A stretch of DNA of 64,000 bases from Mycolicibacterium arabiense (lineage in GTDB: Bacteria > Actinomycetota > Actinomycetes > Mycobacteriales > Mycobacteriaceae), in the NCBI RefSeq assembly GCF_010731815.2, contig NZ_AP022593.1, positions 3,410,001 to 3,474,000 on the forward strand, written 5' to 3'. Both the position numbers and the translations under genes were made by a program. The notes under the pieces were generated by a model. That model saw nothing but the letters and a program-made list of their open reading frames with translations, ran no database searches and was not told the origin of the DNA. Positions 1-10,900 of the stretch are shown piece by piece; within the stretch, counting starts at the first letter, position 1, and each line of letters starts with the position of its first letter.

Positions 1-43
1 CGCTCCGACGCGAAAACCGTGGCGGTAACCGACATTCGGCGGA

Positions 44-2344
44 TCAGCGCCAGGCGCGTGCGGGTATGCCCGGCATCCGGTGCCTGCCGCCGAGCGATCG
101 GCGCGCCGGGGCGACGCGGCCACACTCGCGCAACCCGAAGCGGCCGTGCCAGCGCGCCATCCCCTCGGGCGCCCACCAATTGCGCGGGCCCATCAGGTGC
201 ATGAACGCCGGCACCAGCAGCATGCGCACCAGCGTCGCGTCCATCAGCACGGCGAGCGTCAACCCGAGCCCGAACATCCGCATGATCGACACCTCGGACG
301 CCATCAATGCCGCGAACGAGATCGCCATCAGAAGTGCGGCGGCCGTGACGATTCGGCCGGTGCGCGACAGACCGAGCGCGATCGCCTCGTCGTTGTCGGC
401 CTTGGTCTGCCGACCGCCCTTGAGCCAATATTCGCGGATGCGCGAGATGAGGAACACCTCGTAGTCCATCGACAGCCCGAAGGCGACGCAGAACAGCAGC
501 ACCGGCACGTGCGCGACCAGTGACCCCGTCGCCGTCGTGCCGAGCGCGCCCAGCGCTCCGTCCTGGAAGATCCACACCAGTGCGCCGAACGTCGCGGTCA
601 ACGACAGCACGTTGAGCACCACGGCCTTGATCGGCAGGAGCAGGCTGCCCGTCAGCATGAACAGCAGGACGAACGTGATCGCGCCGATCACCAACAGCAC
701 CAACGGAAGTCGCGCGCTGATCGCCTCGGCGTTGTCGTGGGTCACCTGTGCAATGCCGCCGACGAGGAACGGCTCGTCGTTCGGCCCGACCACCGAGTGG
801 ATCCAGTCCAGCGGGCTGGGCTTCTCGTCGGTGACGGTCGGGGCGCTGCTGGTGACGGTCAAATACGCACTGCCGTCGACGATTCCGGTCGGGGCGGACG
901 GCGGGCCGCGCAGCGCGCCGCCCGAGAAGGTCCCCGTGGGCGCCGACACCGACGTCACGTGCCGGGTCGCGGACAGGTCGCGCGCGAAGCGCGACAGCTC
1001 ACCCGCATCCACGTCCGAGGCATCGGGCACCACGATGGTCATCGCCGTCGCAGGGTTGTAGCCGAAGTCGTCGCGCAGCTGGTCGCCGACCTGTCGCGCC
1101 GAGGCCGACGTCGGCAGCATCCGTTCGTCGGGGAAGCCCCACTTCACGTGGAGGAACGGCGCACCAAGTGTCAGCAGCAGCACGGTCACGCCGATGCCGA
1201 CGGCCAACGCGCGGCGGGTCGCGAACCGCGCGGTGCGATACCAGAACGTGCCCTCGAGCGTCGGCGCCGGGCCCGGCCGCCGGAACGTGCGCCGGGCCAT
1301 CGGCCGCAGGTCGAGGGCGTCGATGCGGTCGCCGAGCAACACGATGGCGGCGGGCGCGATCACCAACGCGGCCAACGCCGTCAACGCCACGACCGTGAGC
1401 CCGGCGAAGGCGAACGACTTCAGGAAGTACATCGGGAACAGCACCAGCGCCACCATCGACAGCCCGACGGTCGTCGCCGAGAACAACACCGTCCGGCCCG
1501 CGGTGGCCATCGTCTGACACAGCGCCGTCTCGACGTCCGAACCGGCGGCCCGCTCCTCGCGGAAGCGGCTGGTGATCAGCAGGGTGTAGTCGACGGCCAG
1601 TGCGAGACCCATGGCGATGGTCAGATTCAGCGCGAACGTCGACACCTCGGTGACGTGGGTGAGCAGACGCAGCAGCGCGGTCGACCCGACGATCGCCCAG
1701 ATGCCCACCAGCAGCGGGATCGACGCGGCGAGCAGTCCGCCGAAGACGCCGACGAGCACCAGGAACGTGAACGGGATCGCGAGCGCCTCCATCATCAGCA
1801 GGTCGCGTTCGGACTGCTGATTGATCTCCACGTACGCCATCGCTGGCCCGCCCGCGGTCACGGTCACGTCGCCGCGGGTGCCCGCGAACCGGTCGGCGAG
1901 TTCCTCGGCGTGCCGTTGCGCCTCGCTGCCGCCGCCCGCGATGCCCACCACCACGAGGCCTGTGCGGCCGTCGCCGCTGATGAGCGCGTCGGCGCCTGCG
2001 GGTGGCACCGTCCACGGCGACTGGACGTCGGCGACGAACGGGTAGCCCGCCACGCGGTCGACGATGTCGTGGCCGACGGCGCGAGCCGACGTACCGCGGG
2101 CGCCGCCGTGGGCGTCTGGAGCGTCGACGGCGAACACCAGCTGCAGGTCGCCCTGCCCGAACTTGCCTGCCATCAGGTCGGCGACCCGAGAGGACTCGGC
2201 GCCGGGATCCCGGAAGCCGGCGGCCGACAGCGACTTCGTGACGTGAATCCCGTAGATGCCTGCGCCGACGGCCAGGAGTGCGGCGACGACGAGGATGAAA
2301 CGGGGTGCCCTGAATGCGAGGCGAGCGAGGAACTGCAGCTCAAT
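44..2344 (-). CDS. MmpL/RND-family membrane transporter
   Basis: Inner-membrane transporter of the MmpL branch of the RND superfamily, a family that exports lipids or small molecules using the proton gradient. Two halves each carry an exported domain followed by a helix bundle, and each bundle has the family Asp-Tyr pair (AVDYTLLITSR and SMDYEVFLISR). The first ATG (2171-2173) is too late: the frame stays open upstream and encodes a first membrane helix (ILVVAALLAVGAGIYG) and the family-typical AAGFRDPGAESSRVADLM. An in-frame stop lies at 2381-2383, and there is no ATG, GTG or TTG in between. I therefore place the start at ATT 2342-2344, just after GGAAGG; CTG 2336-2338 is the alternative. 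The family is certain; the substrate is unknown and the start is doubtful. Confidence 0.85.
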   Translation of the reverse strand: MELQFLARLAFRAPRFILVVAALLAVGAGIYGIHVTKSLSAAGFRDPGAESSRVADLMAGKFGQGDLQLVFAVDAPDAHGGARGTSARAVGHDIVDRVAGYPFVADVQSPWTVPPAGADALISGDGRTGLVVVGIAGGGSEAQRHAEELADRFAGTRGDVTVTAGGPAMAYVEINQQSERDLLMMEALAIPFTFLVLVGVFGGLLAASIPLLVGIWAIVGSTALLRLLTHVTEVSTFALNLTIAMGLALAVDYTLLITSRFREERAAGSDVETALCQTMATAGRTVLFSATTVGLSMVALVLFPMYFLKSFAFAGLTVVALTALAALVIAPAAIVLLGDRIDALDLRPMARRTFRRPGPAPTLEGTFWYRTARFATRRALAVGIGVTVLLLTLGAPFLHVKWGFPDERMLPTSASARQVGDQLRDDFGYNPATAMTIVVPDASDVDAGELSRFARDLSATRHVTSVSAPTGTFSGGALRGPPSAPTGIVDGSAYLTVTSSAPTVTDEKPSPLDWIHSVVGPNDEPFLVGGIAQVTHDNAEAISARLPLVLLVIGAITFVLLFMLTGSLLLPIKAVVLNVLSLTATFGALVWIFQDGALGALGTTATGSLVAHVPVLLFCVAFGLSMDYEVFLISRIREYWLKGGRQTKADNDEAIALGLSRTGRIVTAAALLMAISFAALMASEVSIMRMFGLGLTLAVLMDATLVRMLLVPAFMHLMGPRNWWAPEGMARWHGRFGLRECGRVAPARRSLGGRHRMPGIPARAWR

Positions 2345-2450
2345 GAACCTTCCGTGCTGACGAAGGTCCAGCGTGCGTGATCATTTTCAAGACCACACGA
2401 GTTATCGACCAGTTCGTCGAATCGATCCTCGCGACGCGATCGACGCGGTC

Positions 2451-3017
2451 TCAGTCCTTGCGGGTGCGGCCGGCCAGGCCGATGAGTTCTTCGTGCAGCT
2501 CGAACCAGACGGTGTGGTACGAGTCGACCAGTGGGCGGCTCAACCAGGCCAGATCGCCCGCGGCGGCCAGACGCAGCGCGGCCGCGAGCCGGTCGGAGTA
2601 GCGGCTCAGCCGCGGCAGCAGCTCGGCCGCGGCGACGATCACGGGCGTCACGCGCTGGTGGACGTCCTGCACGCTCGCCAGCACGGAGGCGTCGCCGGCC
2701 GGATCTGCCGCACCGCCCGCTCGCGCTAGCTGCCACTGCGAGAGCGCGGACTTGAAGTCGGCGTTCACCGGGGTGAACCGCTCGTACACCGCCTCGGCAG
2801 CCGCGCGGTCGACGGTCGCGCGTTCGGCCGCGAGCAACTCCGCCAGCCGCTCGCGGCCCGTCGGGGTCAGCCGCAGCGCGGGTGTGTCGAGCAGGGCGCC
2901 GTCGGCCACCAGACGGTCGACGATCGAGTTCGGGTCCGCGCCCAGCGCGTCGGCCAGGTCGGCTGCGCTGACCCGCCCCTTCAGCCGCACGGTCTGCAGG
3001 ACGTCGCGTTCGTTCAC
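2451..3017 (-). CDS. winged-helix protein coupled to the PPDK-like gene
   Basis: A 188-residue protein whose first 70 residues read as a winged helix-turn-helix (RVSAADLADALGADPNSIVD, then a wing ending in LTPTGRERL). The rest is helical, Ala/Leu-rich and has no motif I recognise. It starts with GTG at 3015-3017, overlapping the TGA of the upstream dikinase-like gene in a GTGA junction, so the two are almost certainly translationally coupled. The likely role is a regulator or accessory factor for that enzyme. There is no membrane segment or metal site. The helix-turn-helix call is fairly safe; the target is unknown. Confidence 0.75.
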   Translation of the reverse strand: MNERDVLQTVRLKGRVSAADLADALGADPNSIVDRLVADGALLDTPALRLTPTGRERLAELLAAERATVDRAAAEAVYERFTPVNADFKSALSQWQLARAGGAADPAGDASVLASVQDVHQRVTPVIVAAAELLPRLSRYSDRLAAALRLAAAGDLAWLSRPLVDSYHTVWFELHEELIGLAGRTRKD

Positions 3018-4624
3018 GTGGCGAGCCCCAGTCGCGCTGCCACCAACGTCGCCACCAACGGCTCGGGCGACCTCGCGTCCACCAGGCCCGACGCGAGCGC
3101 GGCAGCCACGGCGTCCTCCGAGGCGTCCAGCGCGGGGTGGTCGCCGTCGGCGTGCACCCGCAGCGGGCTCACGCGGCGGGCGATGTCGTCGAGCCGGTGC
3201 AATTCAGGGGTGTCGGCGGCCGACCACACCGTCGGTTCCAGCGCGCCGGCTCGCACCTCGCCGCTGTCGCCGTCGACGGTGATCATCGTGCCGTCGACCA
3301 CGGCGCCCAGCCCGCTGCCGCACCCGACGACCGCGGGCAGCCCGAGTTCCCTCGCGACGATCGCGGCGTGGCTGGTGGCGCCGCCGACCTCGGTGACGAC
3401 GCCGCGTGCCGCGACCATGCCCGCCATGTCGTCGGGGCTGGTCGTCGGTCGCACCAGGATCACGTCGTGGCCGGCGTCGGACGCGTCGACCGCGGCGTCG
3501 CTGGTCGTACAGGCCAGCCCGGACGCCACGCCTGGGCTCGCGGGCAGCCCCGTGGCCAGCAGCCGGGCCGCCAGCCGGGTCTCGGGGGCCAGCGTCGTCG
3601 CCATCGCCGCCCGCAGCTGCGCCGGGGTGACGCGGGCCAGCACCTCGGCTTCGTCGATCACGCCCTCGTCGTGCAGGGCCAGCGCCAGCCGCACCGCAGC
3701 ACGGGCCGACCGCTGCGCGACGCGGGACTGCAGCAGCCACAGTTTGCCCGCCTCGACGGTGAACTCGACGTCCTGCACGTCGGCACCGTGCTGCTCGAGG
3801 CGGATACCCGCTGCCAGCAACTCGTCGTGGACGTCGGGCATGGTGCGGGCCAGCACGTCGAGGGTCTCGCAGTCCCTGGCACCGGACACCACGTCGTCGC
3901 CTTGGCCGGTCGGCAACCACTCGCCGAACGGTTCGGGCGATCCGGTCGCGGGGTTGCGCGTGAAGAGCACCCCGGTGCCCGACTCGGCGTCGAGGTTGCC
4001 GAACACCATCGCCTGCACCAGGACGGCGACCCGGTCGGGCTCGTCGAGCCGGTGGTGGGTCCGGTAGGCGAGCACGCGGTCCGACGTCCACGACTCCAGG
4101 ACGGCGGCCATCGCGCCGCGCAACTGCTCGTAGGGATCGGTCGGCGGGTCGACGTGCACCGCGCGCCGGTAACCCCGCCGGAAGCGGTCCAGCGTGTCGC
4201 GGGCGAAGCCGGGCGAGTATCTCGCTGCCAGCGCATCGGCCACGGCGTCGTCGATGCCGACGTCGAGCACCGTCTCGAGCATCCCGGGCATCGACGTCAC
4301 CCCGCTGCTGCGCACCGCGACCAGCAGCGGCCGCTCACCGCCGCCGAACGTCGCGCCGGTGCGCTCCTGCAGGGCCTTGAGACCGTCCAGGACGTCCGGC
4401 CAGGCCTCGTCGAGCACCGCGTGGGGGTCGACGGCGCACTCCCGGCACCAGGCGATGGTCAGACAGAAGGCCGGGGGCACCGGAAGTCCCAGGCGGGCGA
4501 TCTCGCCGAGCGCCCGGCCCTTGCCACCGACCAGCGCGCGCGGATGGTCCGAATCCGCATCGAGCGTCAATACCCGGTGGTCATGGGCGCCGTGTTCGCC
4601 GCGTCGCTGCGCGTTCAGAGCCAT
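3014..4624 (-). CDS. ppdK: pyruvate phosphate dikinase-like protein lacking the PEP/pyruvate barrel
   Basis: A 536-residue protein with an N-terminal ATP-grasp nucleotide-binding region (about 20-360; VAVRSSGVTSMPGMLETVLD, GVLFTRNPATG) and a swivelling phosphohistidine domain (about 390-490). The signature GGATSHAAIVARELG puts the phosphorylated His at 419. Full PPDK is about 870-900 residues and ends in a PEP/pyruvate TIM barrel. That barrel is absent here, as in the short mycobacterial PPDK Rv1127c, so the complete ATP-pyruvate-phosphate reaction cannot be assumed. The ATG at 4622-4624 is chosen because GGAGG lies 6 nt upstream. It is divergent from pks12 and coupled to the winged-helix gene. 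It may pass phosphate to an unidentified partner. Confidence 0.85.
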   Translation of the reverse strand: MALNAQRRGEHGAHDHRVLTLDADSDHPRALVGGKGRALGEIARLGLPVPPAFCLTIAWCRECAVDPHAVLDEAWPDVLDGLKALQERTGATFGGGERPLLVAVRSSGVTSMPGMLETVLDVGIDDAVADALAARYSPGFARDTLDRFRRGYRRAVHVDPPTDPYEQLRGAMAAVLESWTSDRVLAYRTHHRLDEPDRVAVLVQAMVFGNLDAESGTGVLFTRNPATGSPEPFGEWLPTGQGDDVVSGARDCETLDVLARTMPDVHDELLAAGIRLEQHGADVQDVEFTVEAGKLWLLQSRVAQRSARAAVRLALALHDEGVIDEAEVLARVTPAQLRAAMATTLAPETRLAARLLATGLPASPGVASGLACTTSDAAVDASDAGHDVILVRPTTSPDDMAGMVAARGVVTEVGGATSHAAIVARELGLPAVVGCGSGLGAVVDGTMITVDGDSGEVRAGALEPTVWSAADTPELHRLDDIARRVSPLRVHADGDHPALDASEDAVAAALASGLVDARSPEPLVATLVAARLGLAT

Positions 4625-4998
4625 CACCACCTCCGCCGTCGGTCCGGACGTACCCCGGCACATTGGTTGCCCGAGTCTAGGCACCCCACACCGCGGTGGC
4701 CCCATACACCACCCGCGGGGCGGCCGGCGTCGGATATGGTCACCCAAGCGCGACGCACGGGGCACGCCGCCAGTAGATTTGCGGCGATGGTCCGCTTTGC
4801 AGCGCGAAATCGTCGGGGACGAGAACGGCATCGTGACATCGGCGTCGCGATGCGCACCACGGGCTTCTTGAATGGACCGACGATGGCCGGACACCAAACG
4901 GTGCTGGTCAGCGCGTCCATTACGGACCCGGCAGCCATAACTTCAGCGTCGTCCGACATGGACGTCTGACACACACGGGCCGACAAGGGACACACCGA
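4625..4998. promoter_or_regulatory. divergent intergenic region between ppdK-like gene and pks12
   Basis: About 370 bp with no gene. It must hold the promoters for both directions. The ppdK-like ribosome site (GGAGG, minus strand) lies at its left edge. The pks12 ribosome site AAGGGA at 4985-4990 sits 8 nt before its ATG. I see no convincing -10/-35 pair or long palindrome. Confidence 0.5.
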
Positions 4999-7900
4999 AT
5001 GGTCAATCAACTCGAGCATGCCACCGAAGCGCTCCGCAAGGCGCTCGGCCAGGTCGAACGGCTCAAGAACCAGAACCGCGCACTCCTGGAGCGCTCCGGC
5101 GAGCCGATCGCCGTCGTCGGCATGTCCTGCCGGTACCCCGGCGGAGTCGAGAGCCCCGAGGACCTCTGGCGCATGGTCGCCGAGGGCCGCGACGTCATCT
5201 CCGAACTCCCGGAGGACCGCGGCTGGGACACCGCCGGGCTGTACGACCCCGACCCCGACGCCCCGGGCAAGTCGTACGCCAAGACCGGCGGCTTCGTGGA
5301 GAACGTCGCCGACTTCGACGCAGGCTTCTTCGGCATCGCCACCAACGAGGCGATGGCCATGGATCCGCAGCAACGCATGCTGCTCGAGCTGTCCTGGGAG
5401 GCGCTCGAGCGCTCCGGCGTCGATCCGAGTTCGCTGCGCGGCAGCTCGACGGGCGTGTTCGCAGGCGTCATCGCAGGCGGCTACGGCATGTCCGACGATG
5501 CCATCGAGGGCTACCGCCTGACCGGTATGACGTCCAGCGTGACCTCGGGCCGCGTGGCCTACGTGCTGGGCCTCGAGGGTCCGGCCGTGTCCGTCGACAC
5601 CGCATGCTCGTCGTCGCTGGTCGCGCTGCACATGGCCGTGCAGGCCCTGCGCCTCGGGGAATGCGACCTCGCGCTCGCCGGCGGCGTCACCGTCAACGCG
5701 ACGCCCACCATCTTCGTCGAGTTCAGCCGCCACCGCGGCCTCGCGCCCGACGGCCGCTGCAAGCCCTACGCCAACGCCGCCAACGGCGTGGGCTGGGCCG
5801 AGGGCGGCGGCGTGCTCGTCGTCGAGCGCCTGTCCGACGCCATCCGCAACGGCCACCAGGTGCTTGCCGTCGTCAAGGGCACCGCCGTCAACCAGGACGG
5901 CGCGTCCAACGGGTTGACCGCGCCCAACGGCCCGTCACAGCAGCGCGTGGTGCGCGCCGCACTGGCCAACGCAGGGCTGACCACCGCCCAGGTCGACGTC
6001 GTCGAGGGCCACGGCACCGGCACCCCGCTGGGTGACCCGATCGAGGCCCAGGCACTGCTCGCCACCTACGGCCAGGAACGGTCGAACCCGCTGTGGCTGG
6101 GGTCGGTGAAGTCCAACATGGGCCACACCCAGGCTGCGGCGGGCGTCGCAGGCGTCATCAAGATGATCATGGCGATGCACAACGACGTGCTGCCCAAGTC
6201 GCTGCACGTCGACGAGCCCAGCCCGCACGTCGACTGGACCGCCGGTGCGGTGTCCCTGTTGGCCGAGGCGCAGCCGTGGCCCGCGGGACCCACGCCCCGC
6301 CGGGCAGGTATCTCGTCGTTCGGCATCAGCGGCACCAACGCACACGTGATCGTCGAAGAGCCTGCGGCACTTGACCGTTCGGCCTCCGCCGAGACGGCTC
6401 CGGCGGCACCCCTGCTCCCGTGGGTGCTCACCGCCAAGACCCCCGCTGCGCTCGCCGGACAGGCGAGCAAGCTCACCGCCTACCTCGACGGGCACGACGT
6501 CACCGACCTCGACGTGGCGTGGACCCTGTCCGGCCGCGCGGCGTTCGAACACCGCGCCGTGGTGCTCGGCACCGACCGCGACTCGCTGCTCGCCGGACTG
6601 GCCGAACTCTCCGCGGCGTCGGATACCCCGGCCCGTGCGATCAGCGGGCACGCGACGCCGACGGCCAAGACCGCCTTCGTCTTCCCGGGCCAGGGCAGCC
6701 AGTGGCTCGGCATGGGCATCGAACTCCTCGACAGCTCACCGGTTTTCGCCGAGGAGATCGCCGCGTGCGGTGAGGCGCTGTCGGAGTTCGTGGACTGGTC
6801 GCTGATCGACGTCCTGCGCGGGGTCGATGGCGCCCCCACCCTGGACCGCGTCGACGTCGTGCAGCCCGCGCTGTTCGCGATCATGGTGTCGCTGGCCCGG
6901 CTGTGGCGTTCGCTCGGTGTGACCCCGGATGCCGTGATCGGCCACTCGCAGGGCGAGATCGCCGCGGCCTACGTCGCAGGCGCCCTGTCGCTGCGCGACG
7001 CCGCTCGCGTCGTGGCCCTGCGGAGCAAGCTCTTGGTCGTGCTGTCCGGCGAGGCAGGCATGGTGTCGCTGGCGTGCAGCGCCGACCGGGCCCGGGAATT
7101 GCTGCTGGGCCTCGAAGGCCTCGGCATCGCCGCGATCAACGGCCGCAACGCGGTCGTGGTGTCCGGCGCGAGCGCCCAGCTCGACGAACTGATCCGCCAG
7201 TGCGAGGCGCTCGAGATCCGGGCACGCCGCATCGACGTCGACTACGCATCGCACTCGGTGCAGGTAGAGGCCATCCGCGACCAGCTGATCGAGGCGCTCG
7301 CCGACGTCGAACCGCGTTCCGTGAAAACGGCTTTCGTCTCGACGGTCACCGGCGAGCTGATGGACACTGCAGGCCTGGACGCCCAGTACTGGTACCGCAA
7401 CCTGCGTCAGACGGTCGAGTTCGACAAGGCCGTCCGCACCGCGTGCAAGCACGGCTACCGCGCGTTCATCGAGTCCAGCCCCCACCCCGTGCTGATCGCG
7501 GGCGTCGAGGACACCGTGCTCGACGCCACCGAGGGTGTCGAACCGATCGTGGTGCCGTCGCTCGGCCGCGACGACGGCGGCCTGGACCGCTTCATGGCAT
7601 CGGCCGCCCAGGCCTGGGTCGCGGGCGTTCCCGTGGTCTGGCGCGAGGCGTGCGCCGGTGGCGCACTGGCAGACCTGCCCACCTATGCATTCGAGCGACG
7701 CCGGTTCTGGTTGTCCGGCGGCGCAGGCGGTTCCGGCGATGCGGCCGGCTTCGGCCTGGCCGGCTCCGGCCACGCACTGCTCAACGCCGTCGTCGAGGTC
7801 CCCGACTCGGGCCAGATCATGCTGACCGGCCGCCTGGCCGCGTCGTCGCAGGGTTGGCTGTCCGACCACGCGGTCGGTGGCACCGTGCTGTTCCCCGGCG

Positions 7901-10900
7901 CTGGCTTCGTCGAACTCGTCATCCGCGCAGGTGACGAGGTGGGCTGCCCGGCCATCGAGGAACTGACCCTGCAGGCGCCGCTGGTGGTGCCGCCGACGGG
8001 TGTTCCGCTGCGCGTGGTGGTGGGACCGGAGCAGGACTCTGGCTCCCGCGCGGTGTCGGTGTTCTCCCGACCCAATGACGAAGCGGCGGAGTGGGTCTGC
8101 AACGCCGAGGCCGTCATCGGCACGGAGGCGGGCGCCCCCGCCGCCGACCTGACGGAGTGGCCGCCCACCGGCGCCGTCCCCGTGGACGTCACCGACGCCT
8201 ACGCCATGCTCGCCGAGCGCGGCTACGAGTACGGTCCCGCGTTCCGCGGGCTGAACGCGATGTGGCGGCGAGGCGCCGAGGTGTTCGCGGAGGTCGCACT
8301 GCCGCAGGACGTGGCTGCCGGTGACTTCGGCGTCCACCCCGCGCTGCTCGACTCCGCACTGCACGCGGTGGCACTCGCCGCCGAGGATCATGCGCTGGCA
8401 CTTCCGTTCTCGTGGGAGCAGGTCACCCTGCACGCCGCGGGCGCATCGTCGGTTCGCGTCCGCATCACCCCAACCGGCACCCACTCGGTGTCGATCGAAC
8501 TGGCCGATGGTCTCGGCCTGCCGGTGCTGTCGGTCGGGTCGATGACGGCCAGGCCGGTCAGCGCCGACCAGATCGCGTCGGCCATGGCGGGTAGCCGCGC
8601 CGAGGGCGAACTCTTCGAGGTCGAGTGGTCGCCCCTTACCGCACCCGAGACGGTGGCGCCGCTGCCCGAGGGCGTAGTCACGTTCGATTCCGCCGCGGTC
8701 TCAAGCGATTCCGCCGATCTGCCCGCCGCCGTGCGGGACGCGACGATCACCGCGCTGACGGCCATCCAGTCCTTCCTGGCCGAGCCGGCAGGCACGCTGG
8801 TGGTCGTCACCCGTGGCGCAGTGGCACCGCTGCCCGGCACCGACGTCACCGACCTGGCCGGTGCGGCGGTGTGGGGCCTGGTCCGCGCAGCGCAGACCGA
8901 GAACCCGGGCCGCATCGTGCTGGCCGACGTATCGGCCGAGTACGACCTCGCCACCCTGCTCTCGGTCGGCGAGCCGCAGCTCGTCCTGCGCGACGGTGCG
9001 CTCTACGCGCCCCGCGTGGTGCGCAGCCGCGGTACCGACGGCGTCCTCACCCCGCCCGACTCCGGCAAGCCGTGGCGCCTCGGCGTCACGACCGCGGGCA
9101 CGTTCGAGGACCTCGCTCTGCTCGAGGTGCCGAACTCCGACGCACCCCTGCCGGCCGGCCACATCCGGGTCGAGATGCGCGCCGTCGCAGCCAACTTCCG
9201 CGACGTCATGATCACCCTGGGCATGTTCACTCACGACGCGCTCATCGGTAGCGAGGGCTCCGGCGTCATCACCGAGATCGGTCCGGACGTCACGGGCTTC
9301 GAGGTCGGTCAGCGCGTGATGGGCCTGTTCCCCGAGGGCACCGGCACGCTCGTCGCGGCCGACGCCCGGCTGATCGCCCCGATCCCCACCGGGTGGACGG
9401 ACGCCGAGGCCGCCGCCGCACTCGTGGTGTTCACCACCGCCTACTACGGGCTCAAGGAACTGGCCGACGTCCAACCCGGCCAGTCGATCCTCATCCACGC
9501 GGCCACCGGCGGCGTGGGTCTCGCCGCCGTGCAGCTGGCTCGCTACTGGGGCATGGAGGTGTACACCACCGCCAGCCGGCCCAAGTGGGACACGTTGCGC
9601 GCATTGGGCTTCGACGACGACCACATCGGCGACTCCCGCAACCTGGACTTCGAGCAGAAGTTCCTCGAGGTCACCGGCGGCCGCGGGTTCGACGTGGTAC
9701 TCGACTCGCTCGCAGGCGACTTCGTCGACGCGTCGCTGCGTCTGCTGCCCCGCGGTGGCGTGTTCCTCGAGATGGGCAAGACCGACATCCGCGACGCCGA
9801 CACCATCGCCGCCGCGCACGAGGGCGTCCGGTACCGCGCGTTCGACCTGTTCGAGCCCGGCCGGCCCCGCATGCACGACTACATCGTCGAGCTGTCAGGC
9901 ATGTTCGAATCCGGCATCCTCACCCCGCTGCCGGTCACGACGTTCGACGTCCGGCGCGGCCACGCCGCGCTGCGGCACCTGAGCCAGGCCCGCCACATCG
10001 GCAAGATCGTGATGACGATGCCGGGCAACTGGTCCTCGGGCACCGTCCTGATCACCGGCGGCACCGGCATGGCAGGCGCCGCGATCGCCCGGCACGTCGT
10101 GGCCGCGCACGGCGCGCGGCACCTGCTGCTGGTGTCGCGCCGCGGACCCGACGCCCCCGGCGCCGCGGAACTCGTCGACGAACTCACCGCCGCGGGCGCC
10201 GACGTCCGCGTGGTGGCCGCCGACGCCGCCGACCGTGCCCAGCTCCAAGCCGTGCTCGACGGCGTGGAGGTGCCGCTGACGGCGGTCGTGCACGCGACCG
10301 GCGTCCTCGACGACGCCGTGATCGGCTCGCTGACGCCCGAACGCGTCGAGCCCGTCCTGCGCGCCAAGGTCGACGCCGCATGGAACCTGCACGAACTCAC
10401 CCGGGGCGCCAATCTCGGTGCCTTCGTGCTGTTCTCGTCGATGGCAGGCGTGGTCGGCTCGGCCGGCCAGGCCAACTACTGCGCCGCGAACACGTTCGTC
10501 GACGGCCTCGCCACGCACCGGCGGGCTCACGGCCTGCCGGCGACGTCGCTCGCGTGGGGTCTGTGGGACCAGGCGAGTGCGATGACCGGTCACCTCGAAG
10601 AGGCCGACCTGTCCCGCCTCGGCCGCGACGGCATCCTCGCGATGTCGAGCGACGACGCCATGGCGCTGTTCGACAGCGCACTCGTCGTCGGCGAGCCCCT
10701 GCTGGCACCGGCGCGGATCGACCGCAGCGCGCTGCGCACCCGGTCCGCCCAGGGCGTGCTGCCGCCGATGTTCAGCCGCCTGGCCAGTGCGCCGACCCGC
10801 CGCCGCGTCGACGACTCGCTGGTCGCCGCAAAGTCGAAGTCGGCTCTGGCGCAACGTCTGCAGGGCCTCTCGGAGCCCGCGCAGCAGGCGCTCATCCTGG

